Positions 23,887 to 30,427 of a stretch of DNA of 40,940 nucleotides are shown piece by piece. The notes below the pieces were generated by a model, which saw nothing but the letters and a program-made list of their open reading frames with translations, made no database searches and was not told the origin of the DNA. Position numbers and translations under genes: made by a program. Source of the DNA: a virus; the IMG/VR virus record IMGVR_UViG_3300042526_000248, positions 1-40,940 of that record; one strand, given 5' to 3'. The first letter of the stretch is position 1. Every line of letters starts with the position of its first letter.

Positions 23887-25979
23887 TGAAAATATTTGTA
23901 AAAGGTAACTTCTTCATCTACGTCGATTCAAACAATTTAGTTTGGACTGATAACTGCGAAAGCGCATTAGTATATAAAAATAGTACGACATCTACTACTT
24001 ACAATATATTACTAAAATCTTCTAACGCAAGATTTACGGATATACCTTTTGCAAGTATTAACGATGAAACTAATACTCCATACGCAACACAAGCTATATT
24101 TGAAGAATATATATACCAAAATACTGGTGTAAGGTTTCAACAGCCTTTAATTGAACTAGACGATTTAAACGATGTTGTTGTTTCAGCACCTTCTAACGGA
24201 CAAGTTTTGGTTTACAATAGTACTACTTCAAAGTGGGAAAATTTAACTAGTTCAGCTACTGGTGGGGATATGAATAAGTCTGTTTATGATACTGATAACG
24301 ATGGTGTAGTAGATAGTTCTGAAAAGCTAGAATTTATCGGTAAAAACTCTACTGGCGTAACAATTGGAAAAACTAAAGTAGTTTACATAAGTGGTGCTAC
24401 TGGACAAAAACCTAATATAACACTAGCAGATGCAAGTTTAGAGATTACATCAAGTAAAACTATTGGTATAACTAGAAATTCAATTGCTCACAATACAGAT
24501 GGATACGTTATTACTCATGGAACAATACATGACATAAATACTTCGGCTTTTGCAGATGGTGATGCTTTATGGCTATCGGAAACAGCGGGTGAAATTACAA
24601 ATACTGTACCTTCAGAGCCTGCGCACGCTGTATTTATTGGATATGTAGCCCGTGCTCACCCAACAGCTGGTAAAATCATTCTACACATACAAAATGGGTA
24701 TGAATTAAATGAACTACATGGTGTTAAAATCACAAGTGAAGCAGATAAAGACGTAGTTTATTACAATAATTCAACTGGATTATGGGAAAATGCTACTATT
24801 CCAGAGGTTTTAGGTTATACTCCTTCACAAAATAATAGTCAATTTGTATTTGTACATTCTAAATCTAATCTACCAACTCCTTCTAGTGGGGTAATAACAC
24901 TTGCTAGTAACGTAACTTATTATTTTACCACTACAGTAGATTTAACTGGAGATAGGTTAGTAGGTAACACTAATACAACTATTTTAGGTGGTTCATCTGA
25001 AAATTGCAGAATAAAATCAACTGGGCTTACTGGAACTGCATTAATTACTTCTTCTTACTCTTTACCAATTAGAAACGTAACAATTGAAGCAGATATAGCT
25101 TTAAGTTTAAGTGGTGATGGTGTAACTACTGCATTAGATTGGTTTGGTGTAAACTTTACTGATTGTAATACGGTTGGAACAATTGCTAACTATACAAACT
25201 TTGTGATGTCAGATAGTGCGTTCTTAAACTCACAAGGATTAACTTTTGATGGAACTATTGGAACAATTGGAATAAGTAACTCTTTATTTGATTGTAAAGC
25301 GTCAGGTACAGCAATAACAATAGCGTCAGGAGCAAACATTACACGTAGATTTAGAATTATTTACTCGTCATTTGTTGTATTGTCAGGTGAAACAGCATTA
25401 AATGTAAATGCTAGTGCTACTATTGGTGATGAAAAATATATTTTAGATACAATAAACTTTAGTGGTGGTGGTTCATACGTAGCTGGAGTAACACACACTA
25501 GCAATAAAGCATTATTTGTAAACTGTGTAAATATTACAAATACAGCTACACGTGGATTTATGTACATGGTAAACAACACTACAGATACTACTATTGGTTC
25601 TCCAAATGTAAACGTATGGGTTAAAGCGGGTGGAACAACTACTGCAAGTGCTGACAACTCTAAGTTTTCACATTCTGCAAATAGACTTACTTACACTGGT
25701 GCTTTTTCAAACTCTTTTCAGATTAGTGTAAATTGTAGTGTTAGGTCAGGTTCTGTTTCGCAAGTCATATCAATTGGAATAGCAAAAAACGGAACGATAT
25801 TAGCAGAAAGTGAAATGACAGTTAGGACAGATGTTTCCAATCAAGAATATCCAAGTTCTACCTCTTGTCAATTAAGTATGACTACAAATGATTATGTTGA
25901 AGTTTTTGTTAAAAACACTTCGAGTTCAAACATGAGAGTAGCAGATTTAAATGTTTCAGCAATTAAAATACCAGTATAA
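23886..25979 (+). CDS. Long tail fibre with beta-helix C-terminal part, 697 residues
   Basis: An N-terminal adaptor comes first. Around residue 95 is LDDLNDVVVSAPSNGQVL, a repeat module typical of fibre shafts, and it recurs in spirit at YNNSTGLWENATI. The middle domain has VFIGYVARAHPTAGKIILH, widely shared among phage fibres. Residues about 330-560 look like a parallel beta-helix (many short T/S/G/N turns). The final domain (SVSQVISIGIAKNGTIL) resembles trimeric C1q-like tips. It is the probable receptor-binding fibre. Confidence 0.75.
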   Translation: MKIFVKGNFFIYVDSNNLVWTDNCESALVYKNSTTSTTYNILLKSSNARFTDIPFASINDETNTPYATQAIFEEYIYQNTGVRFQQPLIELDDLNDVVVSAPSNGQVLVYNSTTSKWENLTSSATGGDMNKSVYDTDNDGVVDSSEKLEFIGKNSTGVTIGKTKVVYISGATGQKPNITLADASLEITSSKTIGITRNSIAHNTDGYVITHGTIHDINTSAFADGDALWLSETAGEITNTVPSEPAHAVFIGYVARAHPTAGKIILHIQNGYELNELHGVKITSEADKDVVYYNNSTGLWENATIPEVLGYTPSQNNSQFVFVHSKSNLPTPSSGVITLASNVTYYFTTTVDLTGDRLVGNTNTTILGGSSENCRIKSTGLTGTALITSSYSLPIRNVTIEADIALSLSGDGVTTALDWFGVNFTDCNTVGTIANYTNFVMSDSAFLNSQGLTFDGTIGTIGISNSLFDCKASGTAITIASGANITRRFRIIYSSFVVLSGETALNVNASATIGDEKYILDTINFSGGGSYVAGVTHTSNKALFVNCVNITNTATRGFMYMVNNTTDTTIGSPNVNVWVKAGGTTTASADNSKFSHSANRLTYTGAFSNSFQISVNCSVRSGSVSQVISIGIAKNGTILAESEMTVRTDVSNQEYPSSTSCQLSMTTNDYVEVFVKNTSSSNMRVADLNVSAIKIPV

Positions 25980-26593
25980 TGAATGAAGTTAGATTAATAT
26001 TAGAGCAATTAAGAAAAACAAAAACCTTAGTAATTATCATACTTTTAATTGCTTTTGTATTATTTTATTATAAATCTTTAATTACAGAAGTAGTTGAAAT
26101 TAAGGTGCATAAGGTGGATACAATAAAAGAAGATATAAGTAATGACGTATTGATTCAACAATTATTAAACGAATTAATGTTAAAGTACAAAGGAGATAGG
26201 GTATATATATTTAGATTTCATAATACAATTCGCTACTTTGACAATAAACATAAAAATCATCAATCTTTAACTCACGAAGTTTGTGGCAGAGGAATATCTA
26301 GTGAAGCATCTGACTTGCAAAATCTTCCAACCTCTTTATTTCCTATGTTTCTGCAAGAAGTTATGTTATGTAAAATGGTGTATTCAGACATTGAAGATAT
26401 AAAAGAAACAGCAACTAAAATATCTTTAAGAAATCAAGGTATTAAATCAGTAATTGTAGCACCAGTATTTAAACAAGGTAAATTTACTGCGTACATAGGA
26501 ATTGATTATGTAAAAGAAAGAAATCCGTTAAATTTTAGCTTTGAAGAATTTAAAAAACAAACTGATGAAATAGGTTTTATTTTATCAAAATAA
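25979..26593 (+). CDS. Membrane-anchored GAF-like protein, 204 residues
   Basis: A single N-terminal span at about 17-34 (LVIIILLIAFVLFYYKS) is followed by a periplasm- or cytoplasm-facing domain. That domain carries DRVYIFRFHNTIRYFDN, SLFPMFLQEVM, and a closing GIKSVIVAPVFKQGKFTAYIGIDYV. The order matches GAF/PAS-type sensor folds. It follows the fibre genes with a shared base and precedes the RNA element at 26612. A regulatory or lysis-timing role is possible, not shown. Confidence 0.6.
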   Translation: MNEVRLILEQLRKTKTLVIIILLIAFVLFYYKSLITEVVEIKVHKVDTIKEDISNDVLIQQLLNELMLKYKGDRVYIFRFHNTIRYFDNKHKNHQSLTHEVCGRGISSEASDLQNLPTSLFPMFLQEVMLCKMVYSDIEDIKETATKISLRNQGIKSVIVAPVFKQGKFTAYIGIDYVKERNPLNFSFEEFKKQTDEIGFILSK

Positions 26594-26597
26594 TTAA

Positions 26598-26605
26598 TAA
26601 ATTTA
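26598..26605 (+). promoter_or_regulatory. -7-like box before RNA element at 26612
   Basis: TAAATTTA differs from TAnnTTTG in the last base. A start near 26612 would coincide with the first paired bases of the RNA structure (26615). Confidence 0.35.
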
Positions 26606-26611
26606 CAACGT

Positions 26612-26690
26612 ATTGTCGCTGATACATTAAGAACTTATTAAATGCCTACCATGACGAGACAGCGACCTCTGATTGGTAGGCTTTTTATTT
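26612..26690 (+). ncRNA. Pseudoknot-forming RNA with U-run end
   Basis: Two interleaved stems. GTCGCTG (26615-26621) pairs with CAGCGAC (26660-26666), 7 bp. GCCTACCA (26644-26651) pairs with TGGTAGGC (26674-26681), 8 bp. TTTTTATTTT follows. The second stem alone would act as a terminator; the first stem locks across it, giving an H-type pseudoknot. Eight bases separate the 5' arm of stem 2 from the 3' arm of stem 1, as at 30091-30180. Either a short RNA or an elaborate terminator for the tail operon. Confidence 0.6.
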
Positions 26691-26691
26691 T

Positions 26692-27207
26692 ATGGAAAAA
26701 GAAATATGGAAGGATATACCAAATTGGGAAGGTATGTATCAAGTAAGCAACATAGGAAATGTAAAATCATTAGCAAGAGAAATTTTAAAAAATGGTAGAC
26801 ACCCATTCATTTGTAAAGAAAAAATAATAAAAAATTGTATAAATACGAGTGGTTATAATTATGTAGGTTTATCAAAAAACGCTAAAACTATTTCACGTAC
26901 AGTTCATCAATTAGTTGCAGAAGCATTTTTAAATCATAAACCTTGTGGAATGAAATTAATTATCGACCATCTTAACAATTGTAAATTAGATAATAGAGTT
27001 GAAAACTTACAAATAGTTACTAATAGATATAATACATCAAAAGATATTAAAAATAAAACATCTAAATATACTGGTGTAAGTTGGGAAAAAAGACGAAAAA
27101 AATGGGTAGTAAGAATAAAAGTTAATAAAAAATATTTGCATTTAGGATATTTTAATTGCGAACTATCCGCACATTTAGCATATCAAAATAAATTAAAAGA
27201 ATTGTGA
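26692..27207 (+). CDS. HNH homing endonuclease (NUMOD4-HNH-AP2), second copy
   Basis: 171 residues. NUMOD4 is at about 6-27 (W6, then NWEGMYQVSNIGNVKSL). The HNH core has H72 (TVHQLVA), D92-H93 (IIDHLNN) and N105 (VENLQ). The AP2-like tail is KYTGVSWEKRRKKW to HLGYFNCELSAHLAYQNK. It starts at the T-run of the RNA element and ends before an unrelated structural gene, a free-standing mobile gene inserted at a module edge. It is a diverged paralogue of the 3627-4118 endonuclease; both end in YQNKLKE. Confidence 0.92.
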   Translation: MEKEIWKDIPNWEGMYQVSNIGNVKSLAREILKNGRHPFICKEKIIKNCINTSGYNYVGLSKNAKTISRTVHQLVAEAFLNHKPCGMKLIIDHLNNCKLDNRVENLQIVTNRYNTSKDIKNKTSKYTGVSWEKRRKKWVVRIKVNKKYLHLGYFNCELSAHLAYQNKLKEL

Positions 27208-27255
27208 TACAATAAAAAAGATAATAAGTTAGTATCTTAGTAAAAATTTAATTAT

Positions 27256-28152
27256 ATGCCAACTCCATTATACAATCGAACTAAACAATGTTTTCGTGTA
27301 ATTCAAAAACGTAAGGATAAACCAAATGAAGTTTACGATGATTCACCAAAAGAATGTTGCGTTCCAGAACTTGTTTTAGCTTCTATTACAGACCCTACTA
27401 CTACATGGAAAAACGATATTACTTCTGCATGGTTTAAAATAGATGATTCAACGGTAGATACACTTGAATTTAAATTATACAAACAAGTTAATGGTGTTGA
27501 TGTTTTAGCTAATTACCAACCTACTAAAACTCCAGTAGTAGTTAATCCTAACGGAACTGACTTCTACGCAACTATTCCATGGAAAACAGTTTTATCTACG
27601 GATGGTGAAGGTTGTTATACTTATAAATTAGAATGGAATGTTAGCGGTGTAGTTGGCACTACTGAATGGGGTGAATATCAATTACTTACTTATTCTACTG
27701 ACACAGCTAAAGGAACAATAAGACTACGAGTAGTATTAAATCAATTTAACAACATTGAAGGTATTGACTTTACTAACTCTAAAGTTCAAGATAGTTTACG
27801 TTTTACGGGTTTCTTTGGTAAACGTGAACCTACATTTGTAATTGACAACTTAGTATATCAAGACAGAAAATCATATAACGTACAACGTGAAACAATCAAT
27901 AACTACACATTATTTACTGACCCTATTAGACAGAAATATTCAGATAAAATTGTTGATTTGTACTTACTTTCAGAATTTGAACTTTATGCTTCCGACCACA
28001 ATCCATTTAATTTCACTTCTGAATTTAAAGATACAGAACTTATTGTTGAGGAATCACCAACATTAGAATACATAGATTTTACTAACTTAGTAAAAATTAC
28101 AGCTAAGTTACAAGATAAGAAAAAAGATAAATTAACGAAATACAATGGCTAG
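27256..28152 (+). CDS. Putative virion structural protein, 298 residues
   Basis: A beta-rich protein starting MPTPLYNRTKQCFRVIQKR. It holds three Cys near the N-terminus (C12, then the pair in SPKECCVPE) and an immunoglobulin-like middle (AWFKIDDSTVDTLEFKLYK). The C-terminal half is charged (FGKREPTFVIDNLVYQDRKS). It lies after the HNH gene and before lysis genes, so it is most likely a minor tail or accessory virion protein. Upstream, 27218-27223 can pair with 27233-27238. Confidence 0.55.
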   Translation: MPTPLYNRTKQCFRVIQKRKDKPNEVYDDSPKECCVPELVLASITDPTTTWKNDITSAWFKIDDSTVDTLEFKLYKQVNGVDVLANYQPTKTPVVVNPNGTDFYATIPWKTVLSTDGEGCYTYKLEWNVSGVVGTTEWGEYQLLTYSTDTAKGTIRLRVVLNQFNNIEGIDFTNSKVQDSLRFTGFFGKREPTFVIDNLVYQDRKSYNVQRETINNYTLFTDPIRQKYSDKIVDLYLLSEFELYASDHNPFNFTSEFKDTELIVEESPTLEYIDFTNLVKITAKLQDKKKDKLTKYNG

Positions 28153-28267
28153 AAGAAGGTTTTGCGAAGGAATGATAGTAGAAGGAAAGAAAGTCAAGGA
28201 AGTCTTTAAAGATGGTACTGGATATATGCTGACTTTTACTGATGGTACATGGAAAATATATAAATAA
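28145..28267 (+). CDS. Hypothetical 40-residue basic peptide
   Basis: ATG 28145 overlaps the previous stop by 8 bases, and the frame ends at 28267, 6 bases before the holin candidate. It begins MARRRFCEGMIVEGKK and has a beta-hairpin ending (GYMLTFTDGTWKIYK). Position and coupling support it; function unknown. Confidence 0.5.
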   Translation: MARRRFCEGMIVEGKKVKEVFKDGTGYMLTFTDGTWKIYK

Positions 28268-28273
28268 ATAGTT

Positions 28274-28489
28274 ATGGGAATTTTAGACAGAATTAAATCG
28301 AAAACGCCTAAAAAAAACAAATTAGGCGTAAAAGTATCAGCATTATTAGGCGCTGTAGCTTTAGGAATTGCTGAAAGTGGAGTGGTAGATAACAGACCAG
28401 TTATTAAGATTGCACTAGAGGTACTATCAGTTAAATTAGGTGCAATAGCAGTTTATAACGCACAAAAAGTAGAAAATGCTAACGACTAA
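28274..28489 (+). CDS. Holin candidate, 71 residues
   Basis: A charged, basic N-terminus (MGILDRIKSKTPKKNK) is followed by a hydrophobic stretch at 17-36 (LGVKVSALLGAVALGIAE) and a second weaker one near 44-63 (IKIALEVLSVKLGAIAVYNA). The end overlaps the endolysin start by 14 bases. Small size, hydrophobic helices and endolysin adjacency match holins, which open the inner membrane at the end of infection. The helices are not strongly hydrophobic, so the call is moderate. Confidence 0.6.
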   Translation: MGILDRIKSKTPKKNKLGVKVSALLGAVALGIAESGVVDNRPVIKIALEVLSVKLGAIAVYNAQKVENAND

Positions 28490-28943
28490 ACAACTAATAA
28501 AAAAGTACGGAGTACCTTCTGAAACAGGTGCTTCATACTTAGTAACTATAAATCTACCTTATCCTATGCGACTTGCTTGGGATAAAAAAACTAAGGTGAA
28601 TAGAATAAGTTGTCATAGATTGGTTGCAAACAACTTTTTAAACGTGTTTAACGAACTTTTATCTACTTATGGGTACGATAAGATAGTTGAATTAGGAATA
28701 GATATTTACGGAGGCTGTTTTAATTATCGTAAAATGCGTGGCGGAACAGATTGGAGTAAACACTCATGGGGTGTAGCTATTGATTTAGATCCCGAAAGAA
28801 ATCTATTGAAAGAAACTTCAAAGACAGCAAGGTTTGCAAGACCAGAATATAAACAAATGATTGATATTTTTTACAAACATGGATTTATAGGGTTAGGTAG
28901 GGAAGAGAATCGTGATTTTATGCACTTCGAGATAAAAGAATAA
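28476..28943 (+). CDS. Endolysin, M15-family peptidase
   Basis: 155 residues of the zinc D-Ala-D-Ala carboxypeptidase/L-Ala-D-Glu peptidase type. The zinc ligands are visible: H96 and D103 in SKHSWGVAIDLDP, and H150 in DFMHFEI. The preceding FNYRKMRGG carries the conserved Arg. The enzyme cuts peptidoglycan peptides. No signal peptide is seen, so it needs the holin for access. It directly follows the holin candidate. Confidence 0.9.
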   Translation: MLTTKQLIKKYGVPSETGASYLVTINLPYPMRLAWDKKTKVNRISCHRLVANNFLNVFNELLSTYGYDKIVELGIDIYGGCFNYRKMRGGTDWSKHSWGVAIDLDPERNLLKETSKTARFARPEYKQMIDIFYKHGFIGLGREENRDFMHFEIKE

Positions 28944-28944
28944 C

Positions 28945-28952
28945 TATATTTG
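28945..28952 (+). promoter_or_regulatory. -7 box just after the endolysin stop
   Basis: TATATTTG is an exact TAnnTTTG match, but no clear -33 element is seen. A transcript from it would run through the hairpins up to 29020 and stop, making a short RNA of about 60 nt. Confidence 0.4.
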
Positions 28953-28990
28953 TTACTCGTTCTTTTCAATAACTCTTGCCATGAGTTTAG

Positions 28991-29020
28991 ACCTTGTTAT
29001 TAATTTAGCAAGGTTTTTTT
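28991..29020 (+). terminator. Terminator after the endolysin
   Basis: ACCTTG (28991-28996) pairs with CAAGGT (29009-29014), followed by seven T to 29020. A second small hairpin, AACTC (28971-28975) with GAGTT (28983-28987), precedes it. Confidence 0.75.
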
Positions 29021-29060
29021 GTGCAAATTTGTGTAGAATTAAAATAAATAGTTATATTTG
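29020..29060 (+). promoter_or_regulatory. Promoter with operator-like half site, for gene 29083
   Basis: TTTG at 29028-29031 and TATATTTG at 29053-29060 are 21 bases apart. The -33 box is inside TGTGCAAATTTGTGTA (29020-29035), which keeps one half of the palindrome that is near-complete at 38037-38052. The stretch ATTAAAATAAA and the spacing are identical in both promoters. Confidence 0.8.
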
Positions 29061-29082
29061 TAGAAAATTAAAACAATTGGCA

Positions 29083-29466
29083 ATGGAAAAAGAAAAATTA
29101 ATGAGTTATGTATTAGGATATAAGCCTGACTACATAGATGAAAGTGAAGTTGTATTTACTTTCTTAAATCAATCAGAATTACAGATTAATTGGAGAGGTA
29201 TTTCACGTAAGTTTTGCGTGTATGGTACTGAATGGTGTCCTATTGAGCAAGAGGACGATGAATGGTTTGATAATGGTTATTGTTTTGAAACGGAAGATTT
29301 AATGCAATTTACCAACTTTGAAGAAGAAAACACTTGTATTCATTGTGAAGGTAAAGGAAGTTACGAAGATGATACAACTCATTTATGTACAAAACCTGCG
29401 AGTCAATGTTGTGGCGGATGCTCGTCAATGGTAGAATGTGATTGTGAATTATTTTATCCTTTATAG
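29083..29466 (+). CDS. Cys-rich, probably zinc-binding protein, 127 residues
   Basis: The start is set at ATG 29083 (MEKEKLMSYVLGYK), about 16 nt after the expected transcription start; an upstream frame to 28981 would cross the terminator and promoter. The C-terminal third carries CIHCEGKGSYE (DnaJ-zinc-like CxxC), then C-x6-CCGGC and ECDCE, sufficient for one or two zinc sites. Its own strong promoter suggests an early or regulatory product. It overlaps no neighbour except by close spacing (1 base to the next start). Confidence 0.7.
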   Translation: MEKEKLMSYVLGYKPDYIDESEVVFTFLNQSELQINWRGISRKFCVYGTEWCPIEQEDDEWFDNGYCFETEDLMQFTNFEEENTCIHCEGKGSYEDDTTHLCTKPASQCCGGCSSMVECDCELFYPL

Positions 29467-29467
29467 T

Positions 29468-29683
29468 ATGAAAAGACCTAATCTAATAGACCGAATAATG
29501 TTTTTCGATAGATTCGATACAGATAAGTACACGGAGTTCTTAGAAGCAAGAAAAGTTAAAGAACCTATTGAACCAGAAAAAGTAGAATTTGAAAGTAATT
29601 ATGGTTGCTTACAAATGATTCAAATGTTTTTATACATTGTATTGCTTTTACTTGTTATTGTTGCACTTTATAAATTTATTTAA
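29468..29683 (+). CDS. C-tail-anchored small membrane protein, 71 residues
   Basis: ATG 29468 (MKRPNLIDRIMFFDRFD) follows the previous stop by 1 base. The charged cytoplasmic part contains EARKVKEPIEPEKVEFE, and the C-terminal 20 residues are one span (MFLYIVLLLLVIVALYKFI). Unknown function. Confidence 0.65.
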   Translation: MKRPNLIDRIMFFDRFDTDKYTEFLEARKVKEPIEPEKVEFESNYGCLQMIQMFLYIVLLLLVIVALYKFI

Positions 29684-29684
29684 A

Positions 29685-30071
29685 ATGATTAACGGACATA
29701 TTGAATACACACAAGAATTAAACGACGAAGAATTAATGTTAGCTAAAAGATTAGTTTCAGCATTTAAAAAACGTACAAAAGACAATCCAGTAACAGCACC
29801 AGAGATTGTATCTGGAGTTAATGCGAATATACCACTAACACAAAAGTTTTCAGAACGTAGATTAAGAAAGATTATAAACTATTATAGAGTACAAGGAATA
29901 TTACCTATTATAAGCACTTCTAAAGGTTATTATGTTTCTTATGATGAGAATGAAATAGAAGGAATGATAATATCACTTACACAACGCGCCAACTCAATAT
30001 TAGAAGGCTGTTTTGGTATGCAACGAATTTTAAAAGAAGAAAAATTTAAAAAATATATAGGAATTAAATAA
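29685..30071 (+). CDS. Winged-helix-like DNA-binding protein, 128 residues
   Basis: Start at ATG 29685 (MINGHIEYTQELNDEE); the longer upstream frame is the shadow of the membrane gene. Residues about 37-87 read as a helix-turn-helix with wing: NPVTAPEIVSGVNANIPL, then SERRLRKIINYYRVQGIL and the wing IISTSKGYYVSYDENEI. A C-terminal helical part (LTQRANSILEGCFGMQRIL) could dimerise. It is located directly before the 30091 RNA element and the replication genes, so a regulator of that switch is plausible. Confidence 0.65.
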   Translation: MINGHIEYTQELNDEELMLAKRLVSAFKKRTKDNPVTAPEIVSGVNANIPLTQKFSERRLRKIINYYRVQGILPIISTSKGYYVSYDENEIEGMIISLTQRANSILEGCFGMQRILKEEKFKKYIGIK

Positions 30072-30076
30072 TTTAC

Positions 30077-30084
30077 TATATTTG
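30077..30084 (+). promoter_or_regulatory. -7 box of the 30091 RNA element
   Basis: TATATTTG is an exact match. The expected start near 30091 coincides with the first base of the RNA structure. No good -33 box is seen. Confidence 0.5.
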
Positions 30085-30090
30085 TACCAT

Positions 30091-30180
30091 CGAAGCGTAG
30101 GAAACTCCGAAAAACATTTTTTATAACATAAAGTCAAGCAACAAGGTTTTCCTACGCACCTTCGTTAGCTTGGCTTTTTT
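30091..30180 (+). ncRNA. Pseudoknot-forming RNA of about 90 nt with its own promoter box
   Basis: Stem 1: CGAA+GCGTAGGAAA (30091-30104) pairs with TTTCCTACGC (30148-30157), then a 3-base bulge, then TTCG (30161-30164): 14 bp. Stem 2: AAGTCAAGC (30131-30139) pairs with GCTTGGCTT (30168-30176), 9 bp with one G:U, running into T to 30180. The arms alternate (1,2,1,2), so both can form only as a pseudoknot. Eight bases separate stem-2 5' arm from stem-1 3' arm, as at 26612-26690. No reading frame fills it. Confidence 0.68.
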
Positions 30181-30224
30181 ATTTAACTAAAAGTTACTGG
30201 TAATCTAAAAACCTTTATTGTATT

Positions 30225-30425
30225 ATGGTAAGTTTAAAATTCAAATGCTCATTAATTTCAAAAGATTTTATTGAAATAGAAGCAAACAATCAAAGAATTG
30301 AAATCGTAATAGTTAATCATGATGATTTTAATCAAGAACACGAAACTTGTGGTGTAATACTAGATAAGTTTACGGCTATTAAGCTATCTAAAGAACTTCG
30401 TAAACAAATTGCTTTATTAGATTAG
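30225..30425 (+). CDS. Hypothetical 66-residue protein
   Basis: A beta-type start (MVSLKFKCSLISKDFIEIEA) and a helical end (FTAIKLSKELRKQIALLD). It lies 2 bases before the replication gene, in the same operon. It starts 44 bases after the RNA element. No family recognised. Confidence 0.7.
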   Translation: MVSLKFKCSLISKDFIEIEANNQRIEIVIVNHDDFNQEHETCGVILDKFTAIKLSKELRKQIALLD

Positions 30426-30427
30426 TT

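Noticed and set aside
28981-29082. Upstream start for the Cys-rich gene
   Set aside because: It would be translated across a terminator and the promoter at 29020-29060; ATG 29083 fits the expected leader.
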